64,000 bases of DNA from an uncultured Actinomycetes bacterium (GTDB lineage Bacteria; Actinomycetota; Actinomycetes; Nanopelagicales; Nanopelagicaceae): NCBI GenBank assembly GCA_903822425.1, contig CAIJOY010000047.1, positions 47,753 through 111,752 of the forward strand. Reading direction: 5' to 3'. Below, in pieces: positions 53,605 through 63,010 of the stretch. A program made the position numbers and the translations under genes. How positions within the stretch are numbered: the first letter of the stretch is position 1; each line of letters opens with the position of its first letter. The notes under the pieces were generated by a model. It saw only the letters and a list, made by a program, of their open reading frames with translations. It had not been told where the DNA came from and searched no databases.

Positions 53605-54584
53605 TGAGCGAGCTCGTATTAGATATTAAAGATCTATCTCTTTCTTTCCTTACTTCTGGAACTCCAGTAAGTATTCTCAAGAGCGTTGAGCTGCAAATCG
53701 CTGCAGGTGAGATCGTGGGACTCGTCGGAGAGTCAGGATCAGGGAAATCCGTAACTGCCCTAGCAATTTCCAAACTCCTACCTACCCAAATAACCACCTT
53801 CTCAAGCGGAAGCATTTATTTCAATGGCATGGATATTTTGACCTCATCTGAAGAATCCGTCGCTCAATTAAGAGGTAAGAAGATCGGCTTTGTTTTTCAA
53901 GAGCCCATGACTGCGCTCAATCCCACCATGACTATTGGCAAGCAGCTCTTTCATGTGATCCGCAGGCACTCAGATTTATCAAAAGAGCAAGCGCAAGCAA
54001 AGGTACGTGCGGCTTTGGAAGAAGTGCTCATTGCTAAGCCCGAGATTGTTGAGAACCAATACCCATTCCAACTCAGCGGTGGGATGCGACAACGAGTAGT
54101 TATTGCCATGGCTATGTCTGCAAACCCTGCTCTCTTGATTGCTGATGAACCAACAACGGCTCTTGATGTCACCGTACAAGCAGAAATCCTTAACCTCATT
54201 GGCAAACTAGCCAAAGTTCATGGCACTGCGGTCTTGCTTATTAGCCATGACCTAGGAGTGATCGCAAATACTTGCTCCAAAGTCACGGTTCTTTATGCTG
54301 GCGAAGTTGTTGAAACTGGAAAAGTTTCTGATGTTTTGCGCACACCATTACATCCATACACGCAAGCCTTAGTGAAATCACTTCCAGATATTGCAGCCCG
54401 CGGAAGTTCCCTGGAGACAATCGCAGGAGAATTCCCAGACTTGCGAAAACGCCCTGAAGGTTGCATTTATGCACCACGTTGTCCTAAGAAATTTGATAAA
54501 TGTTCCGAAAGTCCAGTGTTGATGAAGGTCGATAATGAACACTCTGTTGCGTGCTGGGCTCAAGGATCCAGGAGTTCCTCATGA
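53601..54584 (+). CDS. dppD: Peptide ABC transporter ATP-binding protein (DppD-type)
   Basis: The 327-aa ATPase has Walker A GESGSGKSVTA, signature LSGGMRQRVVIAMAM, Walker B LLIADEPTTALD and switch LLISHDLGV. The C-terminal oligopeptide-transporter extension carries the cysteines GCIYAPRCPKKFDKC...ACW seen in Dpp/Opp ATPases, which can bind an iron-sulfur cluster in some homologues. ATGA overlaps at both ends. Confidence 0.93.
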   Translation: MMSELVLDIKDLSLSFLTSGTPVSILKSVELQIAAGEIVGLVGESGSGKSVTALAISKLLPTQITTFSSGSIYFNGMDILTSSEESVAQLRGKKIGFVFQEPMTALNPTMTIGKQLFHVIRRHSDLSKEQAQAKVRAALEEVLIAKPEIVENQYPFQLSGGMRQRVVIAMAMSANPALLIADEPTTALDVTVQAEILNLIGKLAKVHGTAVLLISHDLGVIANTCSKVTVLYAGEVVETGKVSDVLRTPLHPYTQALVKSLPDIAARGSSLETIAGEFPDLRKRPEGCIYAPRCPKKFDKCSESPVLMKVDNEHSVACWAQGSRSSS

Positions 54585-55384
54585 ATCAAGACTTACTTGT
54601 AGTTTCTGGTCTTAACAAGACATTTTCTTTTAAGAATAAGGGCGTTAAGCATGAAAACCATGCGGTAAAGGACGTCTCTTTCGCGATTAAGCCTGGTGAG
54701 GTTTTTGGCTTAGTCGGAGAATCGGGTTCTGGAAAATCTACAATCGCGAACTTACTCATGAATTTAGAGTCGGTAGATTCAGGTGAAATCACCTTCAATG
54801 GCGTGACCATTGCTGATTCTAAAGCGCAAAATAGTTTTCCTTATGGAGATATCCAAGTTGTTTTTCAAGATCCGCGCTCATCGCTAGATCCAAGAATGAC
54901 TATCCGGCAAATCATTGAAGAGCCTTTGCGATTCCTATCAGGGGCAAAGAAAACTGAACTTGGGAATTCATCAGATGTAGTAAGACTTATTCAAGCGGTG
55001 GGGTTGCGCGAAGAGCACCTGGATCGCAGGCCACACCAATTCAGTGGTGGACAGCGTCAACGGGTAGCAATTGCACGCGCTCTGATTACTCGCCCGAAAT
55101 TAGTCGTTTTAGATGAACCTACTTCCGCCCTGGATATTTCAGTGCAAGCCCAAGTCATCAATCTTTTAAAATCCTTACAGAGCGAATTTGGGTTAACGTA
55201 TCTCTTCATTTCCCACAATATGGGGGTTGTGAAATATCTTTGTGATCGTGTTGGTGTCCTCAATCAAGGTGAGCTTGTAGAGCTTGCATCAAATGAGGAT
55301 ATATTCAATCGCCCTACTCATCCATATACTAAGAAACTCTTGTCATCGGTGCCAAGCATGTTCAAGGAAATGGAGTCACAATGA
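54581..55384 (+). CDS. dppF: Peptide ABC transporter ATP-binding protein (DppF-type)
   Basis: The 267-aa second ATPase has GESGSGKSTIANLLMN, VVFQDPRSSLDPRMTI, FSGGQRQRVAIARAL and LVVLDEPTSALDIS. It lacks the Cys-rich C-terminal extension of its partner. The track start (54551) is inside dppD; ATG 54581 overlaps the dppD stop. The M55 peptidase gene overlaps its stop. Confidence 0.93.
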   Translation: MNQDLLVVSGLNKTFSFKNKGVKHENHAVKDVSFAIKPGEVFGLVGESGSGKSTIANLLMNLESVDSGEITFNGVTIADSKAQNSFPYGDIQVVFQDPRSSLDPRMTIRQIIEEPLRFLSGAKKTELGNSSDVVRLIQAVGLREEHLDRRPHQFSGGQRQRVAIARALITRPKLVVLDEPTSALDISVQAQVINLLKSLQSEFGLTYLFISHNMGVVKYLCDRVGVLNQGELVELASNEDIFNRPTHPYTKKLLSSVPSMFKEMESQ

Positions 55385-56208
55385 AGATCCTGATTTCTAT
55401 TGATATGGAAGGCGTTACAGGTGTGACATGTCCGGATGATTGTCGTCCCGGCACCCCAGGTTGGGATCATTTTCGAAACATTATGAGTGATGAAGTCAGC
55501 GCTGCTATCAGGGGATTCGTCTCAGGCGGTGCCACTGAGATTTTGGTAAATGATTCACATAATGCAATGCGCAACGTTGTCATAGATCGGTTAGACGGCA
55601 GAGCTCAGTTGATTTCTGGGCATCACAAGAAGTATTCGATGATTGAAGGAATTGATTCTGGTGTGGATGCAGTTGCTTTTATGGGTTATCACACGGGAGC
55701 CGGTAAGCAGGGAATTCTCTCTCATACGTATCTTGGAAATACCTACACTGGTGTTTGGCTTAATGAGGTAGCTTGCAGCGAAGGCTACATGAACACCCAG
55801 CTTGCATCTGATTTTGGAGTCCCAGTGGTACTCATCACCGGTGATGATTTAACGATCGCTGATGGCAAAACTTATGCACCGAATGCTGTTGGTGTTGCGG
55901 TTAAGACGTGTGTCGATCGCTATACCGCAATTTGCTTAACTCCAGAAAAGACAATGCCGATGATCCAAGAGGCTGCCAAGAAATCGATTGCAAAGATTAT
56001 TCCCGTTTCAAAACCGCAGGGCCCATTCACTTATCGGATTGAATTTGATTCCACTCAACCGGTAATCGCGGCGTGCCATATTCCAGGCGTTGAACAAACG
56101 GGTGAACGAGAAGTTTCCTTTACCTTGCCAACAATGGTTGAGGCTTTTCGTTGCTTCGGCGCTGTCTCAACTCTTGTGAAATCAGGTATTGAGCCCAACT
56201 ACGGGTAG
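55381..56208 (+). CDS. dppA: M55-family D-aminopeptidase (DppA-type)
   Basis: The 275-aa zinc peptidase has the M55 metal and active-site set: ISIDMEGVTGVT (Asp, Glu), VNDSHNAMRNVVID (Asp, His), FMGYHTGAGKQG (His) and LNEVACSEGYMNTQLASDFG (Glu). B. subtilis DppA, encoded with dppBCDE, removes N-terminal D-residues such as D-Ala from imported peptides; the same gene linkage here supports that role. GGAG lies six nt before the ATG. Its end overlaps the convergent beta-lactamase-fold gene by 27 bp. Confidence 0.93.
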   Translation: MKILISIDMEGVTGVTCPDDCRPGTPGWDHFRNIMSDEVSAAIRGFVSGGATEILVNDSHNAMRNVVIDRLDGRAQLISGHHKKYSMIEGIDSGVDAVAFMGYHTGAGKQGILSHTYLGNTYTGVWLNEVACSEGYMNTQLASDFGVPVVLITGDDLTIADGKTYAPNAVGVAVKTCVDRYTAICLTPEKTMPMIQEAAKKSIAKIIPVSKPQGPFTYRIEFDSTQPVIAACHIPGVEQTGEREVSFTLPTMVEAFRCFGAVSTLVKSGIEPNYG

Positions 56209-57606
56209 CACTGTCCACACCTGAAGTTTTGCTGGCAGGTTTGGGGTTAGCCAAATTTCTACTGAGATTTGACCATTGTTTCCTTGCAACTTCCAGGATA
56301 GGTGGGATGCATTCTGAGTAGAAACATCCGAAACCTCAAGGGATTTTAATCCCCCTACTGATTGCACTGCTTCCTGGATTTTCTTGAGTCTGAATGATCG
56401 TGGATGGTCCATATCCATGTTGATTCCAAAAATGTTTTCAATTATTGATTCATCCCAATTTTCGATTAATTTGTTGACGTGAGTTTGAAGAAGCAAACTC
56501 TCTGGCGATGGAGGGCTAGCCGGACGTCCCACCGATCCAATTAAGTGTTTTAGCGCTGGTGCGCAGGCTTTAACGGGGGCTGCATAGCGAGCATTTGTCA
56601 GTGCTATGACGCAGTAGCCTGTTGCAGGATGCCATCGAAAGTGAGCTCCATACCCGGGATAACCGCCGGAGTGGCCGACAATTTTCCCAGAATCGTAATC
56701 TTCTTCTACGCGCAAACCAAAACCATATCCATTAGTTGCCGTGTAAGAATGTTCAGTATTTGGTTCACGAATAATGGGAATCACTTGTTGGATCTCCTGC
56801 ATTTGCCGACGCGTTGCTTTGCACAGCGGCCCGCGTTCAGCAGCACCAGGATCGAATGCCTCACTGAGGTAGCCACTCCACGTGGCAAGATCTTCAACGC
56901 TTGTGACAAGTCCGCCAATAGAGGAGAAAGCACCCGGCGCAGTGAGAGTTTCGATTTCCCATCCATCTCTTTTCACATAACCTAGTGCCAAATTCCTACT
57001 GTTTCGATAGTCAAAAGTCGAGGTAGTTAATTGCATCGGTGTGAGAATTTCTTCTTCTACGAAATCTACAAAACTCTTACCCGACACCCGAGTGATGATT
57101 CTCGCCATTAATGCGTAGCCAAGATTGGAATACTCATACTTGGTTCCAGGTCGAGTATCAAAACGAATTCCTGCTTGCAATATCTCTCCGAAAGCAGCAT
57201 CGCTGAGATCCTCAAGTCGATCTGCCCATTCATTATCTGTAGGAAACCCAGCGCTCATGCTCATGAGCATTCTGATATTAATCGCTGGTGCATCATTAAA
57301 TGGTGCCGTTAAATTGGAAAGTTCCGGCAAATAATCGGAAATAGGGTTTTCAAGGTTTAAAAATCCGCGATCTCTTAGAAGTAGCAGCGCACCGCTAGAG
57401 AAAGATTTGGCGATGGATGCCACACGAAATGCACTCGAGCTAGTTGGGGTATTACCGCCAACTTGATCAAAGCCCAATCCGCGAGCATGAATTAATTTCC
57501 CTTTGCGAGCGACTCCGTATGCCAACCCCAAAGTGATTCCTTGTGAAAAGTATTCATCGAAGATGGCATCAATTTCTGCAAACTCAGTAGGCATGGGAGC
57601 AATCAT
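56182..57606 (-). CDS. Serine hydrolase of the beta-lactamase/class C (S12) family
   Basis: The 474-aa protein has the three active-site motifs of penicillin-recognising hydrolases: SIAKSF (S-x-x-K, near residue 65), YSNLGYA (Y-x-N) and GHSGGYPGYG (H-x-G). No signal peptide is visible, so it is probably cytoplasmic and an esterase or D-peptidase instead of a resistance beta-lactamase. The last 120 residues form an extra domain (ENWDESIIENIFGINMDMDH onward). S12 includes D-aminopeptidases and DD-carboxypeptidases, and the convergent M55 gene makes D-peptide handling plausible. The start could be ATG 57606 or 57594. Confidence 0.87.
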   Translation of the reverse strand: MIAPMPTEFAEIDAIFDEYFSQGITLGLAYGVARKGKLIHARGLGFDQVGGNTPTSSSAFRVASIAKSFSSGALLLLRDRGFLNLENPISDYLPELSNLTAPFNDAPAINIRMLMSMSAGFPTDNEWADRLEDLSDAAFGEILQAGIRFDTRPGTKYEYSNLGYALMARIITRVSGKSFVDFVEEEILTPMQLTTSTFDYRNSRNLALGYVKRDGWEIETLTAPGAFSSIGGLVTSVEDLATWSGYLSEAFDPGAAERGPLCKATRRQMQEIQQVIPIIREPNTEHSYTATNGYGFGLRVEEDYDSGKIVGHSGGYPGYGAHFRWHPATGYCVIALTNARYAAPVKACAPALKHLIGSVGRPASPPSPESLLLQTHVNKLIENWDESIIENIFGINMDMDHPRSFRLKKIQEAVQSVGGLKSLEVSDVSTQNASHLSWKLQGNNGQISVEIWLTPNLPAKLQVWTVLPVVGLNT

Positions 57607-57638
57607 AGGTCTAACCCGTATGCAGTACTAAAAAATCC

Positions 57639-58640
57639 TTACTCAACCTCCCAAGTATCTCCACCATTGAGAAGTGCAGTGAGATCTCCAGCGCCTTGTT
57701 TAGAAATGATTTCAGCAACTTGATTATTGACTAATTCTCCATAACCAGGGCGGCTAATATCGCGGAAAATCCCAACAGGGACATGGTCTAGCTCTGATGC
57801 TGAAAGTCGGGATAGAGCAAAAGCGTATGAAGGATCTTCATTATGGGCATCATGGATCACCAAATCACTTTCAGAAACCGTTGAAAGCTCAACCACCTTA
57901 AGCGACGCTCCATCATGAACTAGGCCATGAGTTTCTGATTTGATTGCTTGCCCATGAACCATTTGCAAAAGAGCGGCGCCCTTGGTGTCACCATCTTTAA
58001 CAATATCGAATGCGCCATCGTTGAAAATTGGGCAATTTTGGAATATCTCAATGAGAGCAGAACCCTTATGGGCGGCAGCTGCACGTAAAACTTCCGTCAA
58101 GTGCTTGCGATCGCTATCTACTGTACGAGCAACGAATGTTGCTTCCGCTCCGATTGCAAGTGAGACAGGATTAAATGGCGTATCTAGCGAACCAAGCGGA
58201 GTAGATTTTGTGATCTTGCCTTGTTCGCTAGTTGGCGAGTATTGCCCTTTTGTTAAGCCGTAAATGCGGTTGTTAAAGAGCAGGATTTTCAACTCAACAT
58301 TACGGCGAAGCGAATGAATGAGGTGATTTCCACCGATGGAAAGCGCATCGCCATCACCGGTGATAACAAAGACAGTTAAATCAGGCCGTGAAATAGCAAG
58401 GCCTGAAGCGATCGTCGGAGCACGTCCATGAATGGAGTGCATACCAAAAGTTTCAAGATAATAAGGGAAACGAGATGAGCACCCGATGCCGGAAATAAAG
58501 ACAATATTTTCGCGAGCGATTCCCAGCTCTGGCAAAAAGGCTTGCATTGTTGAGAGGATCGAGTAATCCCCACAACCTGGACACCATCTGACTTCCTGGT
58601 CAGAGGTAAAATCCTTCTTCGTTAGGGCTACATCAGACAT
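57639..58640 (-). CDS. korB: 2-oxoacid:ferredoxin oxidoreductase beta subunit
   Basis: The 333-aa ThDP-binding subunit has RWCPGCGDYSIL and GIGCSSRFPYY, whose cysteines bind the [4Fe-4S] cluster, and the ThDP/Mg motif ITGDGDALSIGGNHL with NNRIYGLTKGQYSPTSEQG. No extra ferredoxin domain is fused. With KorA it interconverts 2-oxoglutarate and succinyl-CoA with ferredoxin, as in mycobacterial KorAB. The start overlaps the korA stop by 8 bp. Confidence 0.93.
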   Translation of the reverse strand: MSDVALTKKDFTSDQEVRWCPGCGDYSILSTMQAFLPELGIARENIVFISGIGCSSRFPYYLETFGMHSIHGRAPTIASGLAISRPDLTVFVITGDGDALSIGGNHLIHSLRRNVELKILLFNNRIYGLTKGQYSPTSEQGKITKSTPLGSLDTPFNPVSLAIGAEATFVARTVDSDRKHLTEVLRAAAAHKGSALIEIFQNCPIFNDGAFDIVKDGDTKGAALLQMVHGQAIKSETHGLVHDGASLKVVELSTVSESDLVIHDAHNEDPSYAFALSRLSASELDHVPVGIFRDISRPGYGELVNNQVAEIISKQGAGDLTALLNGGDTWEVE

Positions 58641-60510
58641 GGATCACCTTCATTGTGGCCTCCATTAGTTCGGCGGTAGTAAATGGCAATCCACGCACTT
58701 GATTGAAGGAAATGACGTCTTTCAAGAACTGCGCACGCAACAACAATGCAAGTTGTCCCAAGTTCATTTCAGGAACAATTACTTTTGGATATTTCTTGAG
58801 TACCTCGCCGAGATTCTTTGGGAATGGATTGAGATAACGAAGGTGGGCTTGAGCAACGTTTTCTCCATTTGCTCGCAAACTCTCCATGGCAGCAGAGATA
58901 GGGCCGTATGTAGATCCCCAACCAAGAACTAGAACTGTTGCCTCACCACTGGGGTCTTCAACTTCTAGGTCTGGGACATCGATGCCAGCAACTTTTGCAG
59001 CACGAGTGCGGACCATGAAGTCGTGATTGGCTGGTTCGTATGAAATTTCACCAGTCTTATCAGCTTTTTCAAGTCCGCCAATTCGATGTTCAATTCCCTT
59101 GGTTCCCGGAATTGCCCAAGGTCTAGCTAAAGTTTTTGGATCACGAAGGTATGGCAAGAAATCTTCTTGGCTCTGTGCAAAATCAACGTGTAAATCAGGG
59201 AGTGAATCTACAGATGGGATTTTCCATGGCTCAGAACCATTGGCAATGTAGCCATCTGAGAGGATGAAAACTGGAACTCGATATGTCGTGGCAATTCTCG
59301 CTGCCTCAAGTGCAATTGCAAAACAATCACTTGCATGTGATGGGGCGATAACCGCAACAGGTGATTCGCCATTTCGGCCAAACATTGCCTGTAGCAAGTC
59401 GGCCTGCTCTGTTTTAGTTGGCAAACCAGTTGATGGTCCACCACGTTGCACATCTATAATAATTAAAGGAAGCTCAAGCATGACCGCAAGCCCAATCATT
59501 TCGCTCTTAAGCGCCACGCCTGGTCCAGAAGTTGTTGTGATACCCAAAGCTCCACCGTATGAAGCACCAAGAGCTGATCCAATTGCTGCAATCTCATCTT
59601 CGGCTTGGAATGTGATGACACCGAATTTTTTATGTTTGGAGAGTTCATGCAAGATATCTGAAGCAGGGGTGATTGGGTATGAACCAAGAAACAGTTTGAG
59701 GCCACTGCGTTCTGCTGCAGCGATAAGACCATATGCCATCGCGGAATTTCCGCTTATATTTTTATATTTTCCAGCTGGCATTTTTGCTTTTGCAATTTCG
59801 TAAGAAACCGAAAAATCTTCTGTGGTCTCGCCGTAATTCCAGCCAGTGCGATAGGCAAGTAAGTTAGCTTCAAGAATTTCAGGTTTTTTTGCAAATTTTG
59901 TTTTTAAGAAGTTTTCCGTAGATTCTGTAGGACGGTGATACATCCACGTGAGTAGTCCTAGAGCAAACATATTCTTAGAACGTTCTGCATCTTTACGTGA
60001 CAAGGCCAGTGAGGCTAAGGCTGCAACCGTCAGAGATGTCAATGCAACACCGTGCACTTTGTAGCTTTCCAACGATCCATCTTCTAATGGATTTGTTTCA
60101 TACCCGACTTTCGAAAGATTGCGGGTGGTGAATTCATCTTTATCAACGATGATCGTGGCGCCGCGAGCAAGATCTTTTATATTTGCTTTAAGCGCAGCGG
60201 GATTCATTGCCACGAGTACATCGGGTGCATCACCGGGGGTTTGTACGTGGTGGTCGGCAAAGTGCAGTTGGAAAGAGGAGACGCCAAGAATTGTGCCCTG
60301 TGGCGCACGAATCTCAGCGGGGTAGTTAGGAAGAGTTGAAAGATCATTGCCAAGGCTTGCTGTATCCATAGTGAAGCGATCGCCCGTAAGTTGCATTCCA
60401 TCGCCGCTATCGCCGGCGAAGCGGATAGTTACTTGGTCGAGCGAGAGAACCGGCTTGGTCACCCCTTTATCTTGCTCACTTTGCCCCCCTTTGACTAGAG
60501 GCAAAGGCAT
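58633..60510 (-). CDS. korA: 2-oxoacid:ferredoxin oxidoreductase alpha subunit (gamma-alpha fusion)
   Basis: The 625-aa protein has an N-terminal gamma domain (TIRFAGDSGDGMQLTGDRFTMD, residues 25-215) fused to the alpha pyrimidine-binding domain (ISGNSAMAYGLIAAAERSG, LGSYPITPASDILHEL, TFQAEDEIAAIGSALGASYGG, TTTSGPGVALKSEMIGL) and a C-terminal transketolase-like domain. The architecture is that of actinobacterial KorA; 2-oxoglutarate is the expected substrate, pyruvate less so. ATG 60510 is used by the track; an in-frame GTG at 60462 (TKPVLSLDQV) is a possible shorter start. No good ribosome binding site distinguishes them. Confidence 0.92.
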   Translation of the reverse strand: MPLPLVKGGQSEQDKGVTKPVLSLDQVTIRFAGDSGDGMQLTGDRFTMDTASLGNDLSTLPNYPAEIRAPQGTILGVSSFQLHFADHHVQTPGDAPDVLVAMNPAALKANIKDLARGATIIVDKDEFTTRNLSKVGYETNPLEDGSLESYKVHGVALTSLTVAALASLALSRKDAERSKNMFALGLLTWMYHRPTESTENFLKTKFAKKPEILEANLLAYRTGWNYGETTEDFSVSYEIAKAKMPAGKYKNISGNSAMAYGLIAAAERSGLKLFLGSYPITPASDILHELSKHKKFGVITFQAEDEIAAIGSALGASYGGALGITTTSGPGVALKSEMIGLAVMLELPLIIIDVQRGGPSTGLPTKTEQADLLQAMFGRNGESPVAVIAPSHASDCFAIALEAARIATTYRVPVFILSDGYIANGSEPWKIPSVDSLPDLHVDFAQSQEDFLPYLRDPKTLARPWAIPGTKGIEHRIGGLEKADKTGEISYEPANHDFMVRTRAAKVAGIDVPDLEVEDPSGEATVLVLGWGSTYGPISAAMESLRANGENVAQAHLRYLNPFPKNLGEVLKKYPKVIVPEMNLGQLALLLRAQFLKDVISFNQVRGLPFTTAELMEATMKVIHV

Positions 60511-60585
60511 GCAGCTGGGAGATTTCCCTCTCAGTGCAGGCCCTCAATTCTTAAGTAGGTTGAAATTCTGAGACATACTTGGGAA

Positions 60586-61605
60586 GTGAGTGGATTAGCG
60601 CTTTTTATCTCTGTCTTTCTTGCCTGCGCCGTTGAAGCAGTTGAGGCGACCACAATTGTCTTAGCTGCCGGAACGGCGCGCGATTGGCGATCAGCAATCT
60701 CTGGAACGGTCAGCGCCCTTGGAGTATTAGGGATAGTGGTTTGGTCGGCTGGTCCTAGAATTTCTCAACTTCCCATCGAACATCTACGACTTTTTGTCGG
60801 TGGCCTTTTGCTTGTGTTTGGATTGCAGTGGGTGCGCAAAGCTATATTGCGAAGCAGCGGATTTAAGGCACTTCATGATGAAGATGCAATTTTTCAAGAA
60901 GAAGTAATTTCAGCTAAGAAAGCAAAAAGTAGTAGCCGATTAGGGATTCATGATTGGTATGCATTCACACTTTCATTTAAAGGCGTATTGCTTGAAGGTC
61001 TTGAAGTTGCATTTATTGTCTTAACTTTTGGAACTATTCAAAATCAAGTCGGAAGGGCTTCATTAGCCGCTATTGCTGCCGTCGTAGTTGTTGCATCTGC
61101 AGGTTTCGCGCTGAGGAAACCACTAGCTCGCGTGCCCGAAAACACTATGAAATTTTGCGTTGGAATCATGCTCACCTCTTTCGGGATTTTTTGGGGTGCC
61201 GAAGGTTCAGGAGCAATTTGGCCAGGTAAGGATCTTTCATTAATCTTCATCATTGCTTTCATGACCGCTCTCTCATTCTTGCTAGTTGCATTGTTGCGCA
61301 AACGTCATCTGGCTCAGGCACGCATTTCACACTCGCATGTTCAATCTGACCCATTAGATTTGATAGAAGAAGATGAACTAGAAATCTTGCAGAGCAGCAC
61401 CTTAAGTAAGGCCATTAAGGCTTTTGCTGGATTTTGGTTTGATTTTCTCATTGGTGATGATTGGCGTGGAACCCTCGGAATACTTTGTGCCTTTTTCCTA
61501 ACTTCTTGGTTGAGCAACATCGGCACCGCAGCTTGGTGGGTGCTGCCCTTAACAATTGCGGCTTTGATGCCATTTAACTTAATGAGGGTCACGAGGGCTA
61601 CATGA
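60586..61605 (+). CDS. COG4280-like membrane protein with paired ExxE motifs
   Basis: The 339-aa protein has about eight membrane segments in two related halves. Each half starts with an acidic motif in a helix: AVEAVEATTIVLAAG and VLLEGLEVAFIVLTFG. The second resembles the REGLE motif of FTR1 iron permeases, and both recall the ExxD motifs of GDT1/UPF0016 cation transporters, so divalent-metal transport is a reasonable guess. A polar segment (ALHDEDAIFQEEVISAKKAKS) links the halves. The GTG start has only a weak Shine-Dalgarno. Its stop overlaps the next gene by 4 bp, tying it to the flavin oxidase operon. Confidence 0.7.
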   Translation: MSGLALFISVFLACAVEAVEATTIVLAAGTARDWRSAISGTVSALGVLGIVVWSAGPRISQLPIEHLRLFVGGLLLVFGLQWVRKAILRSSGFKALHDEDAIFQEEVISAKKAKSSSRLGIHDWYAFTLSFKGVLLEGLEVAFIVLTFGTIQNQVGRASLAAIAAVVVVASAGFALRKPLARVPENTMKFCVGIMLTSFGIFWGAEGSGAIWPGKDLSLIFIIAFMTALSFLLVALLRKRHLAQARISHSHVQSDPLDLIEEDELEILQSSTLSKAIKAFAGFWFDFLIGDDWRGTLGILCAFFLTSWLSNIGTAAWWVLPLTIAALMPFNLMRVTRAT

Positions 61606-62753
61606 AACACCCAGATGCAATTGTTATCGGTGCTGGTGTTGTTGGGGCGGCTTGCGCCCTCAAATTAAGTGCTTCTGGATTACGTGTATTAGTCATTGAC
61701 CGCGGTCCAATATCTGGTGGGACCACTGGAGCGGGCGAAGGAAATATTTTGGTTTCGGATAAGGAGCCAGGCCCTGAACTTACATTGGCAATGAGATCCC
61801 GAGATGCCTGGTTTGAAATTTCAGATGAGATTGGTGGAGGGTTTGAATTAGAAGATAAGGGCGGAATCGTAGTTGCTCGATCGGAGATCGGCGTAGGTGA
61901 GTTAAGAAAACTTGCTCAATTGCAAAGCAAAGCTGGAGTAGATGCACGTGAAGTTGACGCGAAAGAATTGCGGATTCTGGAACCAAATCTTTCTCACGAG
62001 CTTCAAACAGGAGTGCATTACCCGGGTGATGCTCAATGTCAACCAATGCTTGCCGCAGCCCACATGTTAAGGGCTGTGCGTTTGCGTGGAGGAAGTGTTC
62101 TAGTCGGTGCAACTGTGACTGCCATAAAAGTAAGCTCAACGGGCATCCAGGGTGTAGTTACTAATAAAGGTGAATTTGAAACAAGAGTTGTAATAAATGC
62201 AACGGGCACATGGGCGGGAGATATAGCCAAACTCGCTGGGTCTTATGTACCGATCGCTCCTCGCCGTGGATTCATTTTGGTCACAACGCCAGCACCGAAC
62301 TTGATAAGACATAAAGTTTATGATGCTGACTATGTTGCTAATGTGGCAAGCGGAGATGCAGAATTGCAGTCGAGTGCAGTTGTTGAGGGCACAAGAGGCG
62401 GAACCATTTTAATCGGCGCCAGCAGGGAAAGAGTCGGCTTTAAATCTGATCTTGATATATCAATCTTAAGAAAACTTGCAGCACAAGCAATTGCTTTATT
62501 TCCAGTATTAAATAATCTTCAATTATTACGCGCCTACCATGGCTTTAGACCCTACGCCCCAGATCATCTTCCAGTTATTGGTGAAGATGGAATTGTCAAA
62601 GGTTTGTGGCATGCAGCAGGCCATGAAGGTGCTGGAATTGGTTTGGCGCCAGCCACTGCCGAGATTATTAACGCACAAATTCACGGTCTAGAAACTTTCA
62701 TGGACACAGAACCATTTTCTCCAAAACGATTCTCGGCAGAGTTGGCATCATGA
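61602..62753 (+). CDS. FAD-dependent D-amino-acid-oxidase-family dehydrogenase (HcnC-like beta subunit)
   Basis: The 383-aa flavoprotein has the FAD motif AIVIGAGVVGAACALKLSASGLRVLVID, SGGTTGAGEGNI and a C-terminal second flavin contact HGFRPYAPDHLPVIGE ending in AAGHEGAGIGLAPATAE. In heterotrimeric oxidases of the HcnABC, opine oxidase and D-hydroxyproline/proline dehydrogenase types this subunit oxidises the amine substrate. A [2Fe-2S] protein and an FAD/NAD-type protein follow with 4-bp overlaps, matching that complex. The substrate cannot be chosen from sequence. Confidence 0.88.
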   Translation: MKHPDAIVIGAGVVGAACALKLSASGLRVLVIDRGPISGGTTGAGEGNILVSDKEPGPELTLAMRSRDAWFEISDEIGGGFELEDKGGIVVARSEIGVGELRKLAQLQSKAGVDAREVDAKELRILEPNLSHELQTGVHYPGDAQCQPMLAAAHMLRAVRLRGGSVLVGATVTAIKVSSTGIQGVVTNKGEFETRVVINATGTWAGDIAKLAGSYVPIAPRRGFILVTTPAPNLIRHKVYDADYVANVASGDAELQSSAVVEGTRGGTILIGASRERVGFKSDLDISILRKLAAQAIALFPVLNNLQLLRAYHGFRPYAPDHLPVIGEDGIVKGLWHAAGHEGAGIGLAPATAEIINAQIHGLETFMDTEPFSPKRFSAELAS

Positions 62754-63010
62754 AAGGGATAACAATTTTTTTTGATGGCGTTAATTTCCAAGCCGTTCCT
62801 GGTCAAAGTGTTGGTGCCGCTCTTTTAGCTGGGGGAGAATCAATATTGCGTCATACCCGGATTGAAGACAAACCACGGGGAATGTTTTGTGGAATTGGTG
62901 TTTGTTTTGATTGCTTAGTCGTAATTGATGGCTTACCTAACCAAAGAGCATGCATTACAGAGGTTCGAGAAGGTATGAGAATACAGAGCCAAGGAAATGT
63001 GATTTCATGA
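62750..63010 (+). CDS. [2Fe-2S]-binding small subunit (HcnA-like gamma subunit)
   Basis: The 86-aa protein is a plant-type [2Fe-2S] domain with cysteines in MFCGIGVCFDCLVVIDGLPNQRAC (C-x4-C-x2-C-x12-C), preceded by PGQSVGAALLAGGESILRHTR. It matches the HcnA/SoxA-N-terminal-like small subunit of heterotrimeric flavin oxidases and would carry electrons between the flavin subunits. ATGA overlaps on both sides. Confidence 0.9.
   Translation: MKGITIFFDGVNFQAVPGQSVGAALLAGGESILRHTRIEDKPRGMFCGIGVCFDCLVVIDGLPNQRACITEVREGMRIQSQGNVIS

Noticed and set aside
56182-57606. Antibiotic-resistance beta-lactamase
   Set aside because: The S-x-x-K, Y-x-N and H-x-G motifs fit the wider S12 family. There is no signal peptide or resistance context, and a long extra C-terminal domain is present.
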